Assembly (NCBI GenBank): GCA_043801935.1
Contig: JAZDLO010000137.1
Span: 1-5,357 of the forward strand
Length of the DNA: 5,357 bases
DNA from: JAZDLO01 sp043801935
GTDB taxonomy: Bacteria; Actinomycetota; Thermoleophilia; RBG-16-64-13
Direction: 5' to 3'
Shown: positions 1 to 5,357 of the stretch, in pieces
Numbering within the stretch: position 1 is the stretch's first letter
Layout of the letters: each line of letters opens with the position of its first letter
Made by a program: the position numbers and the translations under genes
The notes under the pieces: model-generated
What the model was told of the DNA's origin: nothing
Database searches by the model: none
What the model saw: the letters and a program-made list of their open reading frames with translations, nothing else

Positions 1-677
1 GGATGCTCTTCTTTGTAGAGACGAATGGGGACCTTGCCCGTGAAGATCGATTTGTTCATAGGGAATATCTTGGGCGCGAGGTGCGCGAAGAACATGTGAA
101 CTATGAGTATCCAGCCTATTGCCAGAATCGCCTCATCACTATGGGCAACCAAGGCAAAGGGGACCGTCCAACCGGGAAACACTTTCGTAGCCGCGACGGG
201 GTACATGAGTATCAGACCGCCGCCTACCATGATCAAGATCCCCCAGAAGACCGCCCAGTAGTCGAACTTCTCCCGGTAGCTGAACCGGTCGAACTTCGGC
301 GCTTCCTTGGTCAGCCCAAAGTTGAATTTCATGTCCTGGACGAAGTCCCGAAAGTCCTTCATTTTGGGCAGCATCTCCGTGGGGAACGGGCGTTTCCACA
401 CGGTCACCGAGACGAGTATGTACACCGCATGATAAACGCAGGCAGCGATCATCATCCAAGCGGCCACCCGGTGCGCTCCCCTGGTGACTTCGACGCCACC
501 CCATACTCCCATCCACCAATGGCTGGTGGCCCACTCACTGAATTTGAGTGGCAGGCCGGTTCCGGCCAGGATGATGAACGAGGAGAACATCAGGATGTGC
601 TGGAGCCTCTGGTGAATATCGAAGCGCCGAATGGACGTCCCATCAATACGTTCGACTGTCGCTGCCCGTGTAGCCAT
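1..677 (-). CDS. Membrane cytochrome b, formate dehydrogenase gamma/Ni-hydrogenase b-type family (partial, C-terminus off window)
   Basis: I read this gene directly on the minus strand: an ATG at 677 opens a frame of 225 codons with no stop before the window edge. Visible membrane segments lie at about residues 28-44, 71-94, 140-159 and 182-200, matching the four-helix di-haem cytochrome b fold. Candidate haem-ligand histidines sit where the family places them: H22 and H27 (FDIHQRLQH), H69 (AHRVAA), H83, H179 (AHSDEA), H194 and H199 (HMFFAH). Such proteins pass electrons between a membrane quinone and a partner subunit on the outer face. The start is fixed by AAGGAGGA 11 bases upstream, inside the end of the multihaem cytochrome c gene, whose stop is 7 bases away. 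The two genes are almost certainly co-transcribed, which makes that protein the likely redox partner. The family call is solid; the exact substrate system is unknown, and the last residues are missing. Confidence 0.85.
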   Translation of the reverse strand, partial: MATRAATVERIDGTSIRRFDIHQRLQHILMFSSFIILAGTGLPLKFSEWATSHWWMGVWGGVEVTRGAHRVAAWMMIAACVYHAVYILVSVTVWKRPFPTEMLPKMKDFRDFVQDMKFNFGLTKEAPKFDRFSYREKFDYWAVFWGILIMVGGGLILMYPVAATKVFPGWTVPFALVAHSDEAILAIGWILIVHMFFAHLAPKIFPMNKSIFTGKVPIRLYKEEH

Positions 678-684
678 GATGCCC

Positions 685-2070
685 CTATTCCTCCTTCTCG
701 GGAGGTCCGTCTTCATCGGAAGTCCCGTCTTCGTTCTCGGGAGGTCCGTCTTCGTTCTCGGGAGGCCCATCTTCATTCTCGGGGGACCCATCTTTGCCCC
801 TGAGTCGGTCGACAACCATGCGACCGACCGGCATTGCGACCAGGAACACGCCTCCGGCCAGCACCACACGGGTGAAGATGAAGAAGAACCTCTCGCCCCA
901 GAACACCTGCGGGTTGGATCTGGAGTCCGCCTCTTTGTGTCCCAGGAACCCGCTGGCGAACTGAGGGCCGGCACCGGGATGGCATTGCTCGCAGGTCTTC
1001 GCCAGGTTATCCATGCCCGCGACCGGCGAGTTGGGGTCGGCGACCAGCTGGATGTTGTGCGCACCATGGCAATTGACACAGGTCGCCGTGCTCAACTGCT
1101 CGATGGCCACCTTGTCCGAAGAAAGCTCCATCGTCTTGCCGTGAAACGAGCGCATGTAGGAATCGTAGACTTTCTCCACGATGCCGTACTTGCCCATCAA
1201 CTGGGGATCGTCATGGCACTTGGCGCAGGTGTCGGCGATGTTCTTAGGATACGTGGAGGCCGAGGGATCCGCCACACGCGCCACATTATGCGGATTCGAC
1301 GTGGCGCTATGGCAATCGGTACATGAAGCAGGGTCGCTGTTACCACTGGGCTGAGGCACGCCGTGGACGCTGCTCATGTACTGGCCGTACTGGTGGTCAT
1401 GGCACGTGCCGCATTTTTCCGCCAACGACAGTTTGGTGAGTGGAGTCTGGACTTCGTGCGGATTGCTGCTGTGGCATGTCGTGCAATCCTGGTAGCGGTG
1501 AACCGACCCCGGCAATACTTCGGCATCGACGAACAGCGAAACGGAAGTGCCGTCGGCCCGCTTCTTGGTAAGAGAAGGGTCGCCGTGGCAATCAAGGCAG
1601 TTGTTCTGATCCAGGAAAAAGAGAGGCGCGGTGGGATCAGATGGAAGTGCCGAACCCGCAGAAGGCACGGAGCTGGCGGTCGAGACCGAACTGGTGGTCG
1701 GGGTCGAGGGGGTCGAACTAGTGGTCGGGACCGAGCTGGTAGTCGCACCCGTGGTGCTCGTACCGGCATTGGTGGTCGCAGTGCTGGCTCCGGCAGTCGT
1801 CGGCGTAGGCTTGGCAGTCGTGGCGGTGGGCGCCTTGGTCGTGGCGGTGGGCGCCTTGGTCGTGGTGGTCGCCCCGACGTGGCAGCCAGGACTACCGTGG
1901 CCCGGTTCCGGATTGCACGACATACCCGGAGTGGCAGTCGCCGGACCGGCAAATCCCCAGCCGGCCAGGGCAATGCCTGCTGCTACGACAAAGGCCAGCC
2001 CAATTGCCAGGCGCATAGAACCTCGACGTCTAATCCACGCTCCCTTTGAACCACAGCCAGCGTTCCTCAC
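685..2070 (-). CDS. Secreted, membrane-anchored multihaem cytochrome c (seven CXXCH motifs) with mucin-like linker
   Basis: This is a 461-residue protein read from a GTG at 2070. Order of parts: signal peptide (hydrophobic core about residues 21-40, likely cut after A46 in ATA); a short piece with an unusual C52-X10-C63-H64 motif; a Thr/Ser/Pro/Ala linker at about residues 67-143; a haem domain with seven CXXCH motifs at C158, C196, C220, C250, C282, C331 and C360; a membrane helix at about 395-418; then an acidic repeated tail. Extra histidines (H191, H205, H226, H236, H261, H310, H338, H378) could be distal ligands, as in bis-His cytochrome c3/c554-type proteins. It should carry electrons on the outer face of the membrane together with the cytochrome b encoded 7 bases downstream. 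The GTG has GAGAGGGG 7 bases upstream. An in-frame ATG at 2016 would give a more usual 28-residue signal peptide but has a weaker ribosome site, so the start is uncertain. Enzymatic activity, if any, is not evident. Confidence 0.92.
   Translation of the reverse strand: MRNAGCGSKGAWIRRRGSMRLAIGLAFVVAAGIALAGWGFAGPATATPGMSCNPEPGHGSPGCHVGATTTTKAPTATTKAPTATTAKPTPTTAGASTATTNAGTSTTGATTSSVPTTSSTPSTPTTSSVSTASSVPSAGSALPSDPTAPLFFLDQNNCLDCHGDPSLTKKRADGTSVSLFVDAEVLPGSVHRYQDCTTCHSSNPHEVQTPLTKLSLAEKCGTCHDHQYGQYMSSVHGVPQPSGNSDPASCTDCHSATSNPHNVARVADPSASTYPKNIADTCAKCHDDPQLMGKYGIVEKVYDSYMRSFHGKTMELSSDKVAIEQLSTATCVNCHGAHNIQLVADPNSPVAGMDNLAKTCEQCHPGAGPQFASGFLGHKEADSRSNPQVFWGERFFFIFTRVVLAGGVFLVAMPVGRMVVDRLRGKDGSPENEDGPPENEDGPPENEDGTSDEDGPPEKEE
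688..789 (-). repeat. Tandem 21-bp repeat encoding acidic GPPENED-like heptads
   Basis: The last 34 codons of the multihaem cytochrome gene form five units: GSPENED, GPPENED, GPPENED, GTSDED and GPPEKEE. The two central units are identical in protein and nearly so in DNA; the fourth is one codon shorter. The tail follows the C-terminal membrane helix and a positive stretch (residues 421-426, DRLRGK), so it is predicted to be cytoplasmic. The last unit also contains the ribosome binding site of the next gene. Confidence 0.8.
689..696 (-). promoter_or_regulatory. Shine-Dalgarno of the cytochrome b gene
   Basis: AAGGAGGA on the minus strand lies 11 bases before the ATG at 677. It overlaps the final Lys-Glu-Glu codons of the upstream cytochrome c gene, so ribosomes finishing that gene cover this site. 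This supports translational coupling and decides the start of the cytochrome b gene. Confidence 0.7.
1817..1870 (-). repeat. 21-bp direct repeats inside the Thr-rich linker
   Basis: Two exact 21-bp copies stand head to tail (1817-1837 and 1838-1858), followed by a partial, diverged third copy to 1870. On the minus strand they encode KAPTATT heptads within the linker of the multihaem cytochrome. The rest of the linker (to about 1642) is lower-identity Thr/Ser/Pro/Ala sequence. Such arrays can change length by slippage without breaking the frame. Confidence 0.75.
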
Positions 2071-2077
2071 GCGGCAG

Positions 2078-2085
2078 CCCCTCTC
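2078..2085 (-). promoter_or_regulatory. Shine-Dalgarno favouring the GTG start of the multihaem cytochrome
   Basis: GAGAGGGG on the minus strand is 7 bases before the GTG at 2070. The competing ATG at 2016 has only GAGG at a short 4-base spacing. This favours the longer form, although the shorter form has the more conventional signal peptide. Confidence 0.5.
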
Positions 2086-2139
2086 GACCGAGCTCTATTC
2101 CTCTGCTTAGTGCAGGTTGGACCGTTTCCTTTGGGGAGC

Positions 2140-2168
2140 TTTATACACAAGCAAGATGAGTATGTCAA
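2140..2168 (-). promoter_or_regulatory. Sigma-70-type promoter for the cytochrome operon
   Basis: On the minus strand a perfect -35 TTGACA (2163-2168) is followed by a 17-bp spacer and the -10 TATAAA (2140-2145, one mismatch to TATAAT). Transcription would start near 2133, leaving an untranslated leader of about 60 bases before the GTG at 2070. The site sits in a locally AT-richer gap between two GC-rich genes, as expected for a housekeeping-sigma promoter. No clear operator palindrome overlaps it. Confidence 0.75.
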
Positions 2169-2259
2169 TCATATTCTGATAGAAATGTGAGCAATTCCCT
2201 ACAAACGACCCCGAACCATCGGCCCCCATGCCCCGAGACAGACCGACCGCGCGCCCAAA

Positions 2260-3420
2260 CTAGTCCGAAGCGGGCCCGTTGGCGGGAGCCTCGTCAATGA
2301 GAGGCTCTCTGGCCGCGGGCGGCTCCGCCAGCGCGCCATTCTTCTGAGCGGCGGGCGGGTCGTACGGCGAAACTCCCGATGCATTCGTCGCTCCAAGCCC
2401 AGCCGCCTGTGCGCGGGCTGCCGTCTCCAGTTTCCCGCGCTGCTTTTCCCGCCTCCAATCCCACATGGCTACGTAGGTCGCCCCGAAACCCACCAGCCAC
2501 AGCAAGCCCAGGATGACGGCGCCGGCCACCGGGATCCAGCGGGCCAAGGTGACGACGACGACCCCGACCACCGCCTCCGCCATCAGCGTCACACGTTTGT
2601 CCTCCCGTAAGCCTAGAAGGACCCTTCCCACCGCGGTTCCCACGGCGACGATTCCGAACAGCGAAAGGACGGGGAGGGCCACACCCACCCACGGCACCAG
2701 CAGGACGATCCCGATGACGGTGACGATCAACAGAGCCGTGACGATGGGTCCGACGACGATGGCGCCCAAGGCGCCCCAACCGAGAGAAGAGAAGAAGCGG
2801 CGACGGACCCGGTCGCGGACCACGGCCACCTGCCGAGGGGCGATGGCCACGATGATGACCGTGACTATGACAAGGCCGACCGTGGTAGCGATCCAACTCA
2901 CGATCGAACCCACGCGCCACGGCCGCAGCACCGGGTCGGTGATCGTCGTCGTCGCCAGATCGGAGATCCCGCCGGCAACGTCCACCGTGCGCCCGATGAC
3001 ACTGCCCCCCGGCTCGACCGTCACGTCACCGAACACGGAGACCACCGCTGCGTCGTCGGGGTTTGCCCCGGCGCCGACGCTCGCCTCGCGACCGATCGTC
3101 AGGTCGCCGCCGACGACTACCACCGCGTTCTCGACCGTTCCCCGGACGACCAGGTCCCCGCCTACCACCACGACGTTCTCCCACGACTCGTCCGGGCCGA
3201 TGGTGACATCCTCAAAGGCCGTGATCTTCTGGCCACCGGAGCCGGAAGAACCATCAGCCGCCCGCGCCGACCGCCCTCCGGGGGCAAACCACGTTGCCGC
3301 GGTGAGCAGACCGGCCACGAGAACGACGATAGCGACCGATACCGCGGCCCCACGCGACGAATCGTGACCTCTCCGTCGGCGGCGCGCGGAGTCTCTCGCG
3401 TCTTGTTGGTCGGCTCTCAT
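2260..3420 (-). CDS. Membrane protein with bactofilin-like extracytoplasmic beta-repeat domain
   Basis: This is a 386-residue protein starting at ATG 3420, with GGGAGG 6 bases upstream. After a basic N-terminus (RRRRR at 13-17) comes a hydrophobic segment at about 25-45 that may be a signal peptide cut near ARA (residues 52-54) or an anchor. Residues about 66-160 are Val/Gly-rich short beta repeats with recurrent GD turns (VGGDL near 86-90 and 103-107, FGDV near 130-133), resembling the bactofilin (polymer-forming cytoskeletal) beta-helix. About five membrane helices follow (about 172-194, 214-236, 238-262, 283-292 and 296-318). Positive loops (RDRVRRRFF, DWRREKQRGK) fit a cytoplasmic tail, which is Ala/Pro-rich. 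Unlike true bactofilins, which are soluble and cytoplasmic, this domain should face outward. It lies 34 bases after the ABC permease gene, so it may be expressed with the exporter. Its function is unknown; a role in envelope organisation or in assisting the exporter is inference. Confidence 0.8.
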   Translation of the reverse strand: MRADQQDARDSARRRRRGHDSSRGAAVSVAIVVLVAGLLTAATWFAPGGRSARAADGSSGSGGQKITAFEDVTIGPDESWENVVVVGGDLVVRGTVENAVVVVGGDLTIGREASVGAGANPDDAAVVSVFGDVTVEPGGSVIGRTVDVAGGISDLATTTITDPVLRPWRVGSIVSWIATTVGLVIVTVIIVAIAPRQVAVVRDRVRRRFFSSLGWGALGAIVVGPIVTALLIVTVIGIVLLVPWVGVALPVLSLFGIVAVGTAVGRVLLGLREDKRVTLMAEAVVGVVVVTLARWIPVAGAVILGLLWLVGFGATYVAMWDWRREKQRGKLETAARAQAAGLGATNASGVSPYDPPAAQKNGALAEPPAAREPLIDEAPANGPASD

Positions 3421-3426
3421 CGCAAA

Positions 3427-3432
3427 CCTCCC
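3427..3432 (-). promoter_or_regulatory. Shine-Dalgarno of the bactofilin-like membrane protein
   Basis: GGGAGG on the minus strand lies 6 bases before the ATG at 3420, in the 34-base gap after the permease gene. It supports the chosen start. Confidence 0.65.
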
Positions 3433-3454
3433 GGTCTCTGTCGATTGGTCGATC

Positions 3455-4213
3455 TCACCGCCTGCGCGACTCCCACCGGAAGAAGCGTAGGCTGATCAGG
3501 GCGGCAACCACGGCGATGCCCACGACTATGAGGGTCTCCCCCACGTTCCATCCGAAACCCAACCAGGGATCCTGGAGCAGCCGGATCGTGTGCGTCAGAG
3601 GCATCAAGCGCGCCGCCCAGGTCATGGCGCTGCTCAAGACTTCGGGAGGCGGGCCGGCTCCCGAGATGAATATCATGATGAACCAGAGAAGCACCCCCAC
3701 GCCCTGCGCCGCCCGGGCAGTGGGCAGGATGGAACCGAGCATGACCCCCAGGGAGGCGAAGCAGAGCGCTCCCAGGATGAAAGCCGGCAGCACCAGCGCG
3801 GGAGACACCGGAGCACGAAGATCGTAGGCCGCCACAGCCACCGCGACGAGCAGGATGCTGCCCAGTATGGCTATGCTGAACATGACCGCCGCCTGAGAGC
3901 CCAAGATATTCCGAAGGCCCACCGATGACGCGCGAAAACGTCGCAACACCCCCCTTTCCCGGTAGCCGGCCAGATGGACTGGGAGCCCGATAAGTCCCAT
4001 TGAGGCCACCACCAGGGAGATGTAAGCGGGGACGTAGAAGTCCATGGGGCCGACCCCCCGGTACACGACCCCGTCCGGGTCGGGGGTGTTGCCGAAGACC
4101 CCTCCAAGTATGAAGAGCAGTATGAGCGGTAGGGCCATGGTGAAGATCACGGTGAGCGGCTCTCGGGTGAAGAGCTTGAGCTCGAGCCAGGTCATCTTGG
4201 CCAAGCGTCGCAC
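3455..4213 (-). CDS. ABC-2 type transporter permease
   Basis: This is a 252-residue membrane protein from a GTG at 4213. Six hydrophobic segments appear at about 22-42, 58-80, 106-129, 138-160, 170-186 and 226-244, the normal size and layout for an ABC-2 half-transporter permease. The family-typical start (TWLELKLFTREP) precedes helix 1, the YRERGVLRRFRAS loop follows helix 2, and the ISGAGPPPEVL...MPLTHTIRLL stretch precedes helix 6. It should form the membrane channel of an exporter with the ATPase encoded just upstream; the substrate (drug, lipid, polymer) cannot be read from the sequence. I chose GTG 4213 because GAGGG stands 8 bases before it and it begins 4 bases after the ATPase stop. 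An in-frame GTG at 4249 would add 12 residues and overlap the ATPase gene by 32 bases, but has only a weak ribosome site. Confidence 0.9.
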   Translation of the reverse strand: MRRLAKMTWLELKLFTREPLTVIFTMALPLILLFILGGVFGNTPDPDGVVYRGVGPMDFYVPAYISLVVASMGLIGLPVHLAGYRERGVLRRFRASSVGLRNILGSQAAVMFSIAILGSILLVAVAVAAYDLRAPVSPALVLPAFILGALCFASLGVMLGSILPTARAAQGVGVLLWFIMIFISGAGPPPEVLSSAMTWAARLMPLTHTIRLLQDPWLGFGWNVGETLIVVGIAVVAALISLRFFRWESRRR

Positions 4214-4217
4214 GATA

Positions 4218-5171
4218 TCAACCCTCGTCGGGGTCTTCGGTCGTTTCACCGGCCAACTTCAGGAAGACATCTTCAAGGGCCGGCTGTTCCACCTGGAGGT
4301 CGGAGGGGACGAAACCCCGCTCGACGAGGGCGGCGGCGACCAAGGGTACCACCGGGCCGGTGCCCCTCACCTCAACCTGGCTCCCCCGATGTATCACCTC
4401 TTCCACGTACGGGATGTCTCGGAGCCACCCGAAGGGTGCAGTGCCTTGCTGTTCTCCTGATCCGAAACGGACGCGTATCTGGTCGGCATGTGCGGCGATC
4501 AGACCCTGGGGGCTATCGAGCGCGATGATCCGCCCGGCCTTCATGATCGCCAGCCGATCGCAGAGCCGTTCGGCTTCATCCATGAAGTGCGTGACCAGCA
4601 CCACGGTCGCGCCGCGATCTCGGATGGCGCGGATAAGGTCCCAGGCCACGCGCCGGGCGGCCGGGTCCAGCCCCGTGGTCATCTCGTCGAGGAAGACGAC
4701 GCGGGGACTGTTGACCAGCGCTAAGGCGACGAACAGCCGCTGCCTTTGCCCGCCCGATAGGCTCCCGAAGGACGACTTCCGCTTCCCAGCCAAGCCCCAC
4801 TGTTCCAGCAGGGGTTCCCGACCTGACCTGCCTACCCTGGCGCCGGCGTCGCGGGAACCGAACGAGGAGAACAGGTCCAGTGCCTCCCACACTTTGATGC
4901 GGTCGGGAAGAGCCGACTCCTGCAGTTGGCTGCCGATGAGACGCCGCAGGGCCCGAGGGTCGCTCCGCGGATCCAGACCAAGGACGGAGACGCGTCCGGC
5001 ATCGGGGCGGCGTAACCCCTGGATGCACTCCACGGCCGTGGTCTTCCCCGCGCCGTTGAGGCCGAGCAACCCGAAGATCTCTCCCTCGGCCACCTCGAAC
5101 GACACGTCGTCGACGGCTGCGAGTGAGCCGTAGAGCTTGCGTAGATTCTCGACTTCGATGACAGTCTTCAC
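4218..5171 (-). CDS. ABC-2 type exporter ATP-binding protein
   Basis: This is a 317-residue cytoplasmic ATPase from a GTG at 5171, powering the permease encoded next. Numbered from that start, Walker A is GLNGAGKTT (37-45, catalytic K43), the Q-loop glutamine is Q84, the ABC signature LSGGQ is at 138-142, Walker B VVFLDE is at 158-163 with E163 the likely catalytic base, the D-loop TGLD follows, and the switch histidine is H195 (VTHFMDEAE). All catalytic elements are intact. The residue after Walker B is Met (LDEM) instead of the commoner Pro, and Walker A has Leu for the usual Pro; both occur in actinobacterial-style DrrA/CcmA-like ATPases. A C-terminal domain of about 90 residues ends with the ALEDVFLKLAG motif usual for this class. 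The start is supported by GAGGG 6 bases upstream and by family length. The frame stays open to the window edge, so GTG 5207, ATG 5246 or TTG 5270 are alternatives. Confidence 0.93.
   Translation of the reverse strand: MKTVIEVENLRKLYGSLAAVDDVSFEVAEGEIFGLLGLNGAGKTTAVECIQGLRRPDAGRVSVLGLDPRSDPRALRRLIGSQLQESALPDRIKVWEALDLFSSFGSRDAGARVGRSGREPLLEQWGLAGKRKSSFGSLSGGQRQRLFVALALVNSPRVVFLDEMTTGLDPAARRVAWDLIRAIRDRGATVVLVTHFMDEAERLCDRLAIMKAGRIIALDSPQGLIAAHADQIRVRFGSGEQQGTAPFGWLRDIPYVEEVIHRGSQVEVRGTGPVVPLVAAALVERGFVPSDLQVEQPALEDVFLKLAGETTEDPDEG
4222..4226 (-). promoter_or_regulatory. Shine-Dalgarno deciding the permease start
   Basis: GAGGG on the minus strand lies 8 bases before GTG 4213, within the last codons of the ATPase gene. 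It favours 4213 over the upstream GTG at 4249 and implies translational coupling of permease to ATPase. Confidence 0.5.
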
Positions 5172-5177
5172 GGGCGG

Positions 5178-5182
5178 CCCTC
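5178..5182 (-). promoter_or_regulatory. Shine-Dalgarno deciding the ATPase start
   Basis: GAGGG on the minus strand stands 6 bases before GTG 5171. The ATG at 5246 and TTG at 5270 lack a recognisable site, so the upstream in-frame codons are probably untranslated leader. Confidence 0.55.
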
Positions 5183-5220
5183 GTTGCCGGGATCCGTTCC
5201 CATCCACCCCGGTTTCAAAC

Positions 5221-5241
5221 AAATCGTAGTCGAAATCGTAG
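5221..5241. repeat. Two 9-bp direct repeats, AAATCGTAG, 12-bp period
   Basis: Exact copies of AAATCGTAG lie at 5221-5229 and 5233-5241, 50 to 70 bases upstream of the preferred ATPase start. A spacing near one helical turn is typical of regulator half-sites. If translation began at 5246 they would only encode a YDF-DYD repeat. Each minus-strand copy contains TACGAT, a passable -10 hexamer, but no good -35 matches. The role is undetermined. Confidence 0.4.
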
Positions 5242-5357
5242 CCCATTGGAATCGGAGCCTGTTGCACCAAAGCCGCCCGGTTCAGTATTCTCAGAAGTCG
5301 AAATGAGGTACGAGACCGCTCAGGCGTTCGGATGCACCCGGTACTGCTGACCTTCCA

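Noticed and set aside
3..803. Plus-strand frame of 266 codons at the left edge
   Set aside because: It runs antisense to the cytochrome b gene and the cytochrome c tail; its end is just the mirrored repeat, and it shows no recognisable domain.
631..1326. Plus-strand frame of 231 codons opposite the haem domain
   Set aside because: The opposite strand carries the CXXCH motifs of the multihaem cytochrome; this frame spans the gene junction and its repeats mirror the acidic heptads.
1642..1872. Possible CRISPR or minisatellite array
   Set aside because: The repeats are in frame, contiguous and without spacers; they encode the Thr-rich linker of the cytochrome.
2180..2200. lac-operator-like TGTGAGCAATT string near the promoter
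   Set aside because: Only one half-site is present with no symmetric partner; the resemblance is probably chance.
2188..2259. Rho-independent terminator after the bactofilin-like gene
   Set aside because: Only a 4-bp hairpin (CCGA/TCGG) with no following T-run could be found, which is too weak to call.
2513..3367. Long plus-strand frame (284 codons, Thr/Pro/Arg-rich) opposite the bactofilin-like gene
   Set aside because: The composition is that of an antisense shadow of a Val/Gly-rich GC-rich gene; it has no domain and no convincing start, while the minus-strand frame has clear helices and beta repeats.
4360..5133. Plus-strand frame of 257 codons opposite the ABC ATPase
   Set aside because: All ATPase motifs lie on the minus strand; this is a low-complexity Ser/Arg/Pro shadow.

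Overview
The window looks like a piece of a high-GC bacterial chromosome, most likely from an actinobacterium-type organism. This is an inference from GC-rich codon use, frequent GTG starts, a long Thr/Ser/Pro/Ala linker of the kind common in actinobacterial surface proteins, and the style of the ABC ATPase (GLNGAGKTT, LDEMTTGLDP). No rRNA or other taxonomic marker is present. All five supported genes lie on the minus strand, so they are read from high to low coordinates.

Right-hand block (5171 down to 2260): a three-gene cluster. An ABC-2 type ATPase is followed at once by its six-helix permease; the two form a half-transporter pair of the drug/lipid/polymer exporter class. After 34 bases comes a membrane protein with an extracytoplasmic bactofilin-like beta-repeat domain and about five membrane helices. 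Shine-Dalgarno sequences precede each start. The spacing suggests one transcript, which may begin upstream of the window, because no convincing promoter is visible in the 186 bases beyond the ATPase start.

Middle (about 2071-2259): an AT-richer intergenic gap holding a near-consensus minus-strand promoter (TTGACA, 17-bp spacer, TATAAA) that fires toward the cytochrome genes. I see no RNA gene and no strong terminator there.

Left-hand block (2070 down to 1 and beyond): a two-gene redox module. The first gene encodes a secreted, C-terminally membrane-anchored cytochrome c with seven CXXCH haem motifs, plus one unusual CX10CH motif placed N-terminal to a roughly 75-residue mucin-like linker. 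The second gene starts 7 bases after the first one's stop. It encodes a membrane cytochrome b of the formate dehydrogenase gamma/Ni-hydrogenase type, cut by the window edge. Together they look like a quinone-linked electron conduit: the b-type haems exchange electrons with the quinone pool in the membrane and the multihaem protein carries them on the outside. The architecture resembles a split version of the fused cytochrome b/multihaem c protein CbcL of Geobacter. The direction of flow and the terminal partner cannot be read from this window.

No CRISPR array, insertion sequence, tRNA, rRNA or phage gene was seen.
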